Source: JARRQJ01 sp963761035 (lineage in GTDB: Bacteria > Pseudomonadota > Gammaproteobacteria > DRLM01). From it: a stretch of DNA of 64,000 nucleotides. Positions within the stretch are counted from its first letter, which is position 1; each line of letters opens with the position of its first letter. The notes beneath the pieces were generated by a model. It saw nothing but the letters and a program-made list of their open reading frames with translations. It ran no database searches and was not told where the DNA came from. Positions 52,069 to 61,055 of the stretch are shown one piece after another. The stretch covers positions 1,240,001 to 1,304,000 of the forward strand of contig CAVXFH010000002.1 in the NCBI GenBank assembly GCA_963761035.1, given 5' to 3'. The translations under genes and the position numbers were made by a program.

Positions 52069-53298
52069 ATGGCGCTTCTTCCTGTTATGCATAATTCCGG
52101 CGAACACCATCAAGAACAAAATCGGCGGCTGTATCTCGTCATCGCGGCGGCAGCGGTGCTTGGCCTGCTCAGCGGTTGCGGTAAGAATGGCGAGGCTGCG
52201 GGTCCACCGGTGGGCATGCCCCCCATACCGGTGACGGTGATCCGGGCCACGCCGCAACAGGTACCGATCATCATCGAGGCGGTAGGCCAGACGGAAGGCT
52301 CCAAGGATGTCGAGGTGCGGGCACGGGTCTCCGGCATTTTGACCAAGCAACTTTATGTGGAAGGCGCCAAGGTCAAAGAAGGAGCCACGCTGTTCACCAT
52401 CGATCGCGCGCCGTTCGAAATCGCGCTGGCGCAAGCCCGCGCCGCGCGGGAACAGGATAAGGCCAATCTGGAAAAGGCAAAACGCGAGGCGGCGCGTCTA
52501 AAACCCTTGGTCGCGGAAAAGGCCGTCAGCCAAAAAGAAGCGGATGATGCCAATACCGCGCTGCTGGCGGCGCAGGCCTCGATCATGGCCAGCGACGCCA
52601 AGGTGCGCGATGCCGAACTGAATCTGTCCTATACCGATATCACCGCGCCGATCTCCGGCGTGACCGATCGCGCCCAGTTTTCCGAAGGCACGCTCGTCAC
52701 TCCCGGCGCGGCTACCAGCCTGCTGACTACCTTGCATATCATCGATCCGATCTGGGTACGATTCGGCTTCTCGGAAAGCGAGGCATCGCAGATGCGCGGG
52801 GCGGGCAGTAAGACCAAAGTTAAACTGCTTTTGGCCGACGGCACCACCTATGCTATGCAGGGCAAACTCAATTTTACCGCCTCAACGGTGGACGGCGACA
52901 CCGGCATGGTACAAATGCGCGCCGAGTTTCCCAACCCCAAATCGACGCTGCTGCCGGGTCAGTTCGTCCGCGCCCAAGTCACCATCGGCGAACGCGAGGC
53001 CTATTTGGTACCGCAAGCCGCCTTAGCGCAGACCGACCAAGGCAAATTGCTGTTCATTGCCTCGGAGGACAACACCGTGGCGCCGCGGCCGGTGGAGACC
53101 GACGGCTGGTCCGGACATGATTGGGTGGTAACGTCCGGCCTGAAACCGGGAGACAAAATCATCACCGACAACCTCATGAAGCTGCGTCCCGGCGCGGCGG
53201 TGACGCCCCATGCGCCCGGCGCCGGTCCCGGCGGACCCGCGGACGGAGACAAAGCGCCGGTCGTGCCCAAATCCGATGCCGGAAAACCGGCCAAATAA
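52069..53298 (+). CDS. RND efflux periplasmic adaptor subunit (AcrA/MexA-like)
   Basis: A 409-residue membrane-fusion lipoprotein: lipobox LLSGC after a hydrophobic leader, RVSGILTKQLYVEGAKVKEG (lipoyl), a helical hairpin (NLEKAKREAARLKPLVAEKA and KEADDANTALLAAQASIMA), LNLSYTDITAPISGVTDRA, and beta-barrel and membrane-proximal domains. The promoter (52029-52034) rules out the GTG at 51859 and points to ATG 52069 or ATG 52087. It is followed by the pump gene after 46 bases. It bridges the pump and the outer membrane channel. Confidence 0.9.
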   Translation: MALLPVMHNSGEHHQEQNRRLYLVIAAAAVLGLLSGCGKNGEAAGPPVGMPPIPVTVIRATPQQVPIIIEAVGQTEGSKDVEVRARVSGILTKQLYVEGAKVKEGATLFTIDRAPFEIALAQARAAREQDKANLEKAKREAARLKPLVAEKAVSQKEADDANTALLAAQASIMASDAKVRDAELNLSYTDITAPISGVTDRAQFSEGTLVTPGAATSLLTTLHIIDPIWVRFGFSESEASQMRGAGSKTKVKLLLADGTTYAMQGKLNFTASTVDGDTGMVQMRAEFPNPKSTLLPGQFVRAQVTIGEREAYLVPQAALAQTDQGKLLFIASEDNTVAPRPVETDGWSGHDWVVTSGLKPGDKIITDNLMKLRPGAAVTPHAPGAGPGGPADGDKAPVVPKSDAGKPAK

Positions 53299-53344
53299 TA
53301 GCCGTCACTGGTAACCACAGCGGTATTTCAGCGAAAGCTACGCC

Positions 53345-56300
53345 ATGTCAAAATTTTTTATCGACCGCCCCATCTTTGCGAGTGTCTTGGCCATCATCAT
53401 CGTCTTAGCCGGCCTGGTCGCTGCAAATATACTGCCTATCGCTCAATATCCGGAGATCTCGCCGCCTACCGTGACGATCACTGCGTCCTATCCCGGTGCC
53501 TCGGCGGAAACCCTGGCTAAGACCGTCGCCGCGCCCATCGAAGAACAGCTGTCCGGCGTGGAAAATCTGCTGTATTTCAACTCGACCGCGGCTTCCAACG
53601 GCACAATCTCCATCACCGCCACCTTTGAGGTCGGGACCGACGTCGACAAGGCGACCTTCAATGTCAACAACCGGGTGCAACTTGCCGCACCGCGCCTGCC
53701 GGATGAAGTGCGGCGCAACGGCGTGACGGTCGCCAAGCGGTCGCAGAACATCCTGCTGGTGGTGGCGCTCAACTCGCCGCGGAGTACCTATGACATGCTC
53801 TATCTGTCGAACTACGCGACCCAGAATGTCCTCGATGAACTGAAGCGTATCCCGGGCGCGGCGGATGTATTTATCTTCGGCGCACGCGACTACTCGATGA
53901 GGATATGGCTGAAACCGGATCGCATGGCCCAGCTCGGGCTCAATATCGCCGACGTCACCAACGCCATCAACTCGCAGAATGCCCAGTACGCCGCCGGCAA
54001 GATCGGCGACGATCCGGCGCCCAAGGGACAGCAACTGGTCTATACCGTCACGGCGCGCGGGCGAATGCTCCAACCCGAGGAATTCGGCAATATCATCTTA
54101 CGTTCCAGCGGACCTAAAGGCGTGCTGAAACTTAAGGACGTGGCGCGCATTGAGCTTGGCGCACAGAGCTACGACCAGGCAAACAGCGTCAACGGCCAAC
54201 CCGCCATCGCCATGGCGGTGTTCCTGCAATCTGGCGCCAACGCCATCGACGTGGCGCAAGCCGTGCGCGATAAGATGGCGGAATTAAAAAAGGATCGCTT
54301 CCCCGACGATGTGGATTATCTGATCCCCTATGACACCACCCGCTTCGTCTCGGCCTCCATCAAAGCGGTGATACATACCCTGCTCGAAGCGGCGGCGCTG
54401 GTACTGTTGGTAGTGTTCATATTCTTGCAGACCTGGCGCGCGACCTTGATACCCATGATCGCGGTGCCGGTATCGCTGATCGGCACCTTCGCCGGCCTGT
54501 GGCTGTTCGGTTTCTCCATCAATACCCTGACTTTATTCGCCATGGTGCTGGCGGTGGGTATCGTGGTCGACGACGCCATCGTTGTGTTGGAAAACGTCGA
54601 GCGCCTGATGCGCGAACAAAAGATGAAGCCCTTCGATGCCGCGGTGGAAGCGATGCGCGAAGTACAGAATGCCATTATAGGCATCGTGCTGTCGCTGGTG
54701 GCGGTATTCATCCCGGTAGCCTTTCTCGGCGGTATCGCCGGCCAGCTCTATCGCCAATTCGCGGTGACGGTGGCCATCGCGGTGGTGCTTTCCGGCTTCG
54801 TGGCGCTGACCTTGACGCCCACGCTGTGTGCGGTCTTACTCAAACCGCGCAATCATGGCGATGGCATGATGGCCAAATTGTTCAGCCCCTTCAATCGCGG
54901 ATTCACCTGGGTGACGCAACTTTTTCTCAGCGCGGTCAGGCTAGCCTTGGGTTGGCGCATCGCCGCACTGACGGTGTTCGGAGTGTTCATCGCCATCGTG
55001 GCGTTTCTATTTATGCGGATTCCCGGCAGCTTCGTACCGTCGGAGGATCAGGGTTATATCATCAGTGTCGTGGTGCTGCCCGACGGCGCCACCTTGGAAC
55101 GCACCATGAAGACTACCGCGCAATTGCGGGGCATGATGGCCAATAACCGGTCGATCGAAAATATTTTCATCGTCAACGGCTTCGACCTGATCAGCAGCAG
55201 CAACAAGAGTAACGCCGCGACCATCTTCATGCCCCTGAGGCCCTGGGAAGACCGTCCGCAAACCGCCCAGCAACTGGTGCAGGAAGTGAGCGGTAAAGGC
55301 TTTATGCTCTCCGACGGTATCGCCTTTGCAATCAACCCGCCAGCCATTCGCGGCCTGGGGGCGACCGGCGGGTTCGAGGTGTACGTGCGCGGCCGTACCG
55401 ATCCCGATCCGCAGCGGCTGGCGCAAGTTACCAACGACTTCATCGTCGCCCTCGGCCAGAATCCGGCGCTGGAAGGGCTGCGCACCCTCTATCGACCCAC
55501 CGTACCGCAATTACGCGTCGAGGTCGATCGCGAGAAGGCCTTGGCCCTGGGCGTGCCGGTCAGCGAGGCGTTCGGCGCGCTACAGGCGCAGATGGGATCG
55601 CTCTATGTCAATGACTTCAACAAGGCAGGCCGGACCTATCGCGTGACCATCCAAGCTGATGCCAAGTACCGCTCCAAACCCGAGGATCTGGGAAATATAT
55701 ATGTGCGCTCCACAACCACCAATACCATGATCCCGCTCAAGGCGCTGATCACGGTGGAGAACATCATCGGCCCCGAACAGATCGAGCGCTATGACGGCTA
55801 TATCGCCGCCAAGGTGCTCGGCAGCGCCAAGGCCGGCTACAGCTCGGGCGAAGCGATACAGGCGGTGGAGCAGACCGCCCAGCGGACCTTGCCCAAAGGT
55901 TACGACATCGAATGGACCGGCCAGGCCTTTCAGGAAAAGCGCACCGGCAGCGCCTCGGTATTCGCCTTTGGTTTTGCGCTCATCATGGTGTATCTGATAC
56001 TTGCTGCGCTCTATGAACGCTGGGGTGTACCGGTGGCGGTGGTGCTCGCGGTGCCATTCGCCTTATTGGGCGCGCTGGGTTTCATCTATCTACGCGGCAT
56101 GGACAACAACATTTACTTCCAGATCGGCCTGGTAGTGCTGATCGGCCTGGCGGCGAAGAACGCGATCCTGATCGCGGAGTTCGCCATGCAGGGGATGGAA
56201 CAAGGGATGAGCGCCGCCGAGGCCGCGGTCGAGGCGGCGCGCCTGCGCTTCCGTCCCATCATTATGACCTCCCTGGCCTTCGTATTCGGCGTACTGCCGC

Positions 56301-56494
56301 TGGTGCTGGCCACCGGCGCCGGCGCCGCGGCACGGCAGTCCATGGGCACCGGCGTATTCGGCGGCATGATCGTCGCAACGTTCATCGCGCCCATCTTCGT
56401 CCCGCTGTTCTTCACGCTGTTGGCGCGTAAACCGCGGCCCTCGCATCGCCACGACGATCCCCATCCCGCCGTGAAGCAGGAGGATAAATCATGA
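53345..56494 (+). CDS. RND multidrug efflux permease (HAE1/AcrB type)
   Basis: A 1049-residue proton-driven pump with 12 TM helices and two periplasmic loops. MSKFFIDRPIFASVLAIIIV is the typical start, YPEISPPTVTITASYPGAS follows, and the TM4 proton relay lies in VGIVVDDAIVVLENVERLM (Asp pair). The C-terminal half repeats the pattern (GLAAKNAILIAEFAMQ). It forms the inner-membrane part of a tripartite pump with the adaptor upstream and the OMF downstream, which overlaps it by 4 bases. Confidence 0.97.
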   Translation: MSKFFIDRPIFASVLAIIIVLAGLVAANILPIAQYPEISPPTVTITASYPGASAETLAKTVAAPIEEQLSGVENLLYFNSTAASNGTISITATFEVGTDVDKATFNVNNRVQLAAPRLPDEVRRNGVTVAKRSQNILLVVALNSPRSTYDMLYLSNYATQNVLDELKRIPGAADVFIFGARDYSMRIWLKPDRMAQLGLNIADVTNAINSQNAQYAAGKIGDDPAPKGQQLVYTVTARGRMLQPEEFGNIILRSSGPKGVLKLKDVARIELGAQSYDQANSVNGQPAIAMAVFLQSGANAIDVAQAVRDKMAELKKDRFPDDVDYLIPYDTTRFVSASIKAVIHTLLEAAALVLLVVFIFLQTWRATLIPMIAVPVSLIGTFAGLWLFGFSINTLTLFAMVLAVGIVVDDAIVVLENVERLMREQKMKPFDAAVEAMREVQNAIIGIVLSLVAVFIPVAFLGGIAGQLYRQFAVTVAIAVVLSGFVALTLTPTLCAVLLKPRNHGDGMMAKLFSPFNRGFTWVTQLFLSAVRLALGWRIAALTVFGVFIAIVAFLFMRIPGSFVPSEDQGYIISVVVLPDGATLERTMKTTAQLRGMMANNRSIENIFIVNGFDLISSSNKSNAATIFMPLRPWEDRPQTAQQLVQEVSGKGFMLSDGIAFAINPPAIRGLGATGGFEVYVRGRTDPDPQRLAQVTNDFIVALGQNPALEGLRTLYRPTVPQLRVEVDREKALALGVPVSEAFGALQAQMGSLYVNDFNKAGRTYRVTIQADAKYRSKPEDLGNIYVRSTTTNTMIPLKALITVENIIGPEQIERYDGYIAAKVLGSAKAGYSSGEAIQAVEQTAQRTLPKGYDIEWTGQAFQEKRTGSASVFAFGFALIMVYLILAALYERWGVPVAVVLAVPFALLGALGFIYLRGMDNNIYFQIGLVVLIGLAAKNAILIAEFAMQGMEQGMSAAEAAVEAARLRFRPIIMTSLAFVFGVLPLVLATGAGAAARQSMGTGVFGGMIVATFIAPIFVPLFFTLLARKPRPSHRHDDPHPAVKQEDKS

Positions 56495-57945
56495 GCACGC
56501 AATCCCGTTTTGTTTTTGTACCGGGAATCACCGGTCTTACCATGATCGTTTTGCTCACCGGCTGCGCGGTAGGACCCGACTACAAACGTCCGAACATGGC
56601 GCTGCCCGCCGCCTTTCCCGATACCACGCACAGCACCGGCGTTACCGGCGAACAAAGTGCCCTAAGCTCCGATTGGTGGACGCTGTATGGCGACGCGACG
56701 CTCAATGGCTTGGTAGCGGCCGCGCTGCTGAACAACACCGACCTGCGCCGGGCAGTGGCGCGGATCGAGGAGGCCCAGGCGGTGTTGGATCAAGCCGGTG
56801 CCGCGCTCTTTCCGGAAATCGATCTTGAGGCATCCAGCGACCGTTCCCGTATCAGCACTTTGAATGCGCAGCCGATCTTTTCAGGCCAGCCGGTGATATC
56901 AACTTCCAATCGTCTGGCGCTTTCAACGTCCTTCGAGCTGGATTTCTGGGGAAAACTGCGCCGTGCCTCGGAATCGGCGCGTGCTCAGGTCTTGAGTTCC
57001 CGATATGCCCGCGACGTAACGGCGCTGAGTTTAGCCGGCACCACCGCGCAGTCCTATTTCACTATGCGCGCCTTGGACGCACAGATCGCGGCGACCCAGG
57101 CGACCCTGAATTCGCGGGATGAATCCCTTGCGGCGATAAGAAGCCGCGCCGCCGGCGGTCTCGCCTCGGATCTGGAAGTCAATCAGGCTCAGGGCGAGCG
57201 CGCCGATGCATCTCTGCAATTGCGCGAGTTGCAGCGGCAACGGGCATTGGTGGAGCACCAGCTCGGTCTGCTCACCGGTAAACTGGACTTGCAAATCGCG
57301 GCAGGCAACATCATGCAGCTGCCGCTGCCGGCGCCGCCGCCGGTTGGTCTGCCCTCGACCCTGGTGGAACGCAGGCCCGATGTGCAACAGGCGGAACAGG
57401 CCCTGATCGCGGCCAACGCTCTGATCGGCGTCGCCAAAACCGCGCAATTACCAAGCTTTTCCCTAACCGGTGACTTCGGCGGGTCGAGCAAGGACTTGAA
57501 TGATATACTCAAGTCTGGTGCCCGTATCTGGTCCTTGGGCCTAGCCGGCGTGTTACCGGTCTTGGATGCCGGCAAATATGCGGCCCGGACCCGCGAGGCC
57601 GAGGCGGTACAACGCCAAGCGGCGGCGAATTATCAGGCGAGTATCGAGAATGCCTTCAAAGAAGTGGCAGATGCCTTAACCAACGTAGCGCAAAGTGCCG
57701 CCGCGGCAAGCGACCTGCAAATTAAGGTCGAAGCGGCGCACAATGCCCTGCGCCTGTCCGATCTGCGTTACAAGGCCGGTTATTCGGAGTATCTCGAAGT
57801 GCTCGATTCACAACGCACCGCCAATGCCGCCGAACTGGCCCTGGTTCAAAACCGCCAGGCGCAACTGGCATACAGCGTCGATCTGATGAAGGCCCTGGGC
57901 GGCGGCTGGTCGCCCAAAGACGACGCATCCATGGTGCAGCGCTGA
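56491..57945 (+). CDS. NodT-family outer membrane efflux channel (OMF lipoprotein)
   Basis: A 484-residue outer membrane factor. Lipobox LLTGC (Cys25) then AVGPDYKRPNM, then two TolC-like repeats: WWTLYGDATLNGLVAAAL, NNTDLRRAVARIEEAQAV, FELDFWGKLRRASESARA, GLPSTLVERRPDVQQAEQAL and AVLPVLDAGKYAARTREAE-like LPVLDAGKYAARTREAEA. It forms the trimeric exit duct. ATGA overlap with the pump gene implies coupling. Confidence 0.95.
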   Translation: MSTQSRFVFVPGITGLTMIVLLTGCAVGPDYKRPNMALPAAFPDTTHSTGVTGEQSALSSDWWTLYGDATLNGLVAAALLNNTDLRRAVARIEEAQAVLDQAGAALFPEIDLEASSDRSRISTLNAQPIFSGQPVISTSNRLALSTSFELDFWGKLRRASESARAQVLSSRYARDVTALSLAGTTAQSYFTMRALDAQIAATQATLNSRDESLAAIRSRAAGGLASDLEVNQAQGERADASLQLRELQRQRALVEHQLGLLTGKLDLQIAAGNIMQLPLPAPPPVGLPSTLVERRPDVQQAEQALIAANALIGVAKTAQLPSFSLTGDFGGSSKDLNDILKSGARIWSLGLAGVLPVLDAGKYAARTREAEAVQRQAAANYQASIENAFKEVADALTNVAQSAAAASDLQIKVEAAHNALRLSDLRYKAGYSEYLEVLDSQRTANAAELALVQNRQAQLAYSVDLMKALGGGWSPKDDASMVQR

Positions 57946-57948
57946 CCC

Positions 57949-58566
57949 ATGGTCCGCAAAACCAAAATCGAGACCGAGCAAACGCGGCTGCAGATCATTG
58001 CCGCGGCGCGCAAGGTCTTTGCCAAACGCGGCGTCAGCCGCACCACCTTGGCGCAGATCGCCAAGGAGGCCAACATGTCACGCGGCGCCATCTATTGGCA
58101 TTTCAAGAATAAGCCCGAGCTGTTCTTCGCCATGATGGAACAGGTGTCTTTGCCCCTCATCGACAGCATCGACGGAACACTGCCCGAGGATAATCCGGGA
58201 GATCCCCTGCGCGGCGTCCAAGCCAGCATGAGCGAAATCCTGCGCCTGCTCAAGGAAGACGTTATTGCCCGAACCACCTTCGAGATCGTTACCCTGAAAT
58301 GCGAATATGTCGATGAATTCGCCTTGCTGGACAGCCGCGTCATAAAAACCGGCTGCGCCTTCGTTAAAAAAATGACCCGCGCCTATGAAGACGCGAAAAA
58401 GCGGGGTTTGTTACGCAAGGGAATCAACCCGTCACAATGCGCTTTGGATAGCTATACCTTCATGAAGGGACTTATCCAACTGTGGCTTTCAGATGTAGAC
58501 GGCACGGTTATCCGCGGCAAGGCGCAGTCCCTGATTGCGGCACACATCGCCCTGCGCTACAAATAG
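57949..58566 (+). CDS. TetR/AcrR family repressor of the RND operon
   Basis: A 205-residue regulator. The N-terminal helix-turn-helix (about 28-60: VSRTTLAQIAKEANMSRGAIYWHFKNK split TTLAQIAKEANMSRG and AIYWHFKNKPELFF) is AcrR-like; the C-terminal helical domain (LPLIDSIDGTLPED, SYTFMKGLIQLWLSD) should bind efflux substrates. It sits 3 bases after the OMF gene in the same operon. Autoregulation through the operator at 52009-52032 is inferred from match to the AcrR consensus. Confidence 0.92.
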   Translation: MVRKTKIETEQTRLQIIAAARKVFAKRGVSRTTLAQIAKEANMSRGAIYWHFKNKPELFFAMMEQVSLPLIDSIDGTLPEDNPGDPLRGVQASMSEILRLLKEDVIARTTFEIVTLKCEYVDEFALLDSRVIKTGCAFVKKMTRAYEDAKKRGLLRKGINPSQCALDSYTFMKGLIQLWLSDVDGTVIRGKAQSLIAAHIALRYK

Positions 58567-58604
58567 ATTTTATAATCCAAATTTTTTTGCGCGAATTCGG
58601 TACC

Positions 58605-58622
58605 GGCCTTGCTCGCAAGGCC
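58605..58622. terminator. Hairpin between convergent tetR and yciA genes
   Basis: GGCCTTGC (58605-58612) and GCAAGGCC (58615-58622) form a perfect 8-bp stem with a 2-base (effectively 4-base) loop. No T-run follows in either direction, so it may be a weak or bidirectional terminator. Confidence 0.45.
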
Positions 58623-58669
58623 TCGCCCAGCGGAAGGTTGCGAGTCCGCGATCCATAGTCCGATATGCA

Positions 58670-59068
58670 TTATTCTTCGTCGCGCGGCACCACCCGCGGT
58701 TTACGCTGTTCGTCCACCGCCACGAAGGTCAGGATAGCCTCGGTAACTTTGATGCATTCATCTTGCTGGCGGTTGCGTTCGGCATAGACTTCCACCCGCA
58801 GCGTCAATGAAGTGCGCCCGATGCGGGTCACCTCGGCGTAACAACTGATGAGATCGCCCACGAATACCGGTTGATGAAACTCGAAGGAGTTTACCGCCAC
58901 CGTCACCACCCGGCCGCGCGCGCGGCGGTATGCGGCGATGCTGCCGGCGATGTCCACCTGCGACATGATCCATCCGCCGAAGATATCGCCGGCGGCATTG
59001 GTATCGGTGGGCATGGCCAGCACGCGGATGGTGGGTTCGCGGTCCCGGGGTAAGGGGTCCATGGTCAT
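58670..59068 (-). CDS. yciA: Acyl-CoA thioesterase YciA
   Basis: A 132-residue hotdog-fold thioesterase. TIRVLAMPTDTNAAGDIFGGWIMSQVDIAGS (split RVLAMPTDTNAAGDIFGGW and MSQVDIAGS) holds the catalytic Asn/Asp region, then VNSFEFHQPVFVGDLI and EAILTFVAVDE. It hydrolyses short and medium acyl-CoAs. It lies 18 bases after the acyl-CoA ligase on the same strand and is probably in one operon, making an activation-and-release pair. Confidence 0.92.
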   Translation of the reverse strand: MTMDPLPRDREPTIRVLAMPTDTNAAGDIFGGWIMSQVDIAGSIAAYRRARGRVVTVAVNSFEFHQPVFVGDLISCYAEVTRIGRTSLTLRVEVYAERNRQQDECIKVTEAILTFVAVDEQRKPRVVPRDEE

Positions 59069-59086
59069 AAATAGCCATCCTCGGTT

Positions 59087-60877
59087 TCAGTGTCCTTCAT
59101 ACAGCCGTTCGATGTCATCGTGAAAATAGGCGATGATCCGGCCGCGGCGCAATTTATGGGTGGGCGTCGACAGGCCATTTTCCACCGTCCACGGCGACAA
59201 ACTCAAGGCCGCGCGTCTAATCTTGGCATAGCCGGGGAATCCGTTGCATTGCCGGGCGATGCGCTGCAAAACCCAGGCCTCTGTTTGAGGCTCGTGCAGC
59301 GCCTGCGGGTCCACCCCGATTCCGTTCGCGGCACTCTGCCACTGTTGATCATTCAGCACCACCAGCACGCTAAGGTAAGGTCGACCTTCGCCGATGACCA
59401 ATACCTGTTCCACCAGCGGATCTCGGGCGATGGCCGCCTCCATGTCCGCGGGCGGCACCTTCTCGCCGTTGGCGAGCACGATGATCTCCTTTAACCGTCC
59501 GGTGATGTAGATATGCTTGTCTTTGATGCGCACCTTATCGCCGCTGTGCAACCAACCGTCGCGGTCGATCAAAGCGGCGCTGGCCTCGGGCTGATTCCAA
59601 TAGCCCATGCATACCCCGGGACTGCGCACCAACAACTCGTCATCATTGCCGATACGAACCTCCACATCCCGCAATGGGATACCCACGCTGGCGGGGTCGT
59701 TGTCGTCAAAGAGATTGGCACTGATCACCGGGCTGGTCTCGGTGAGTCCGTAACCCTGCAACAACGGCATACCAAGACCGATGAAGACCCGCGCCACATC
59801 GTTGGACAGCGGCGCGCCGCCGCAAATCGCGCCACGCAGGCGCCCGCCCAACTTGGCCATGATCTTGCTGGCTACCAGGGCCTTCAGCAACGGCCAAAAC
59901 AGTTCGGATATGTGTCCCGCGGCGCGGCCTTGCAGATGTCGAAAACGTTGCCACCCTACCGCCACCGCCCATTCGAACAAGCGGCGCGACACGGCTTTCG
60001 TCGCCAGCCGTGACTGGATCTTGGCATAGATCCTTTCGAAGATGCGCGGTACGGAGATCAGGATGGTCGGCCGCACCGTCAACAGATCTTCCGCCAGCAA
60101 GGGTATGGCGCGGGCATGGGCCACCGCCGCGCCGGCCATCATGGGAAGGTAATGGCCGACGGTACGCTCAAAGGTGTGGGACAAGGGCAAAAACGATAAA
60201 AACAAATCCTCGCGATATACCGGCACACTGTCAAGGCAGGCATGGGCATTCCATAAAATATTGCGGTGGCTGAGCATCACCCCTTTGGGGTGGCCGGTGG
60301 TGCCGGAAGTATAGACGATGGAGGCCAGTTGGCCTGGACGACATGACTCGACCCGGAATTCATGGCCGAACCCCGGCAACCAATCCGCTAAACTGCGCAT
60401 ACGTTCATCATCGGCCGCCGTCAGGTGCCGTAAACTGACAATCCGCTTCACCGTAGCCAGTTCCCCGCTGACCATGCGCAGTGACTGCCATTGTTCCTCA
60501 CCCTCGATAAGCAGCCACTTGGCGCCGGCGTCACGCAGAATATAGGCGGCGTTTTCGGCGTGGTCGACGGCATAGAGTGGGACCACTACCAAGCCTAAAC
60601 CGAGGGCGGCCTGTTCGCAGCACACCCATTCCCGGCAATTGCGCGCCATTATGGCAATGCGATCGCCGGCGGCCAGGTCTTCTTGAGCAAAGGCCGCCTG
60701 CCAGCGTCCCGCCGTCTGCGCCATCTCGGCCCAGGAACTGGGCTGCCAGGCACCTCTATTTTCGTTGTAATAAAGATAGGCGGGGGAATCGGGCGTGCGG
60801 CGTACCCGCTCGCGGAATAACCCCGCCAGACTGACGGCGACGTCCGGGGAAATAATATCGAGGGTTCCGTCTGTCAT
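59087..60877 (-). CDS. Long-chain fatty-acid-CoA ligase (AMP-forming)
   Basis: A 596-residue ANL-family enzyme, activating fatty acids via acyl-AMP. Signature P-loop IVYTSGTTGHPKGVMLSH, A4/A5 motif QGYGLTETSPVISAN, the hinge-region motif IYITGRLKEIIVLANGEKV, and MAGAAVAHA. The length and domain order match FACL/FadD15-like proteins. It heads a pair with yciA. Substrate chain length is not determined by sequence. Confidence 0.93.
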   Translation of the reverse strand: MTDGTLDIISPDVAVSLAGLFRERVRRTPDSPAYLYYNENRGAWQPSSWAEMAQTAGRWQAAFAQEDLAAGDRIAIMARNCREWVCCEQAALGLGLVVVPLYAVDHAENAAYILRDAGAKWLLIEGEEQWQSLRMVSGELATVKRIVSLRHLTAADDERMRSLADWLPGFGHEFRVESCRPGQLASIVYTSGTTGHPKGVMLSHRNILWNAHACLDSVPVYREDLFLSFLPLSHTFERTVGHYLPMMAGAAVAHARAIPLLAEDLLTVRPTILISVPRIFERIYAKIQSRLATKAVSRRLFEWAVAVGWQRFRHLQGRAAGHISELFWPLLKALVASKIMAKLGGRLRGAICGGAPLSNDVARVFIGLGMPLLQGYGLTETSPVISANLFDDNDPASVGIPLRDVEVRIGNDDELLVRSPGVCMGYWNQPEASAALIDRDGWLHSGDKVRIKDKHIYITGRLKEIIVLANGEKVPPADMEAAIARDPLVEQVLVIGEGRPYLSVLVVLNDQQWQSAANGIGVDPQALHEPQTEAWVLQRIARQCNGFPGYAKIRRAALSLSPWTVENGLSTPTHKLRRGRIIAYFHDDIERLYEGH

Positions 60878-61055
60878 GCCTCTTTACCAGCCTCTTCGCA
60901 GCACAGCTCAGCTTACTATATCGACCGGAACGGAAGACGACCGTTTTATATATACCTTTTCGGGCGTCTCTGCGCCCTAGTTTAACCGCGGCGAAAGATG
61001 GAAAAGAAATTGGCGCCAATACATTAAGGAAGGCCCGTACCCTATGTTTATACTA

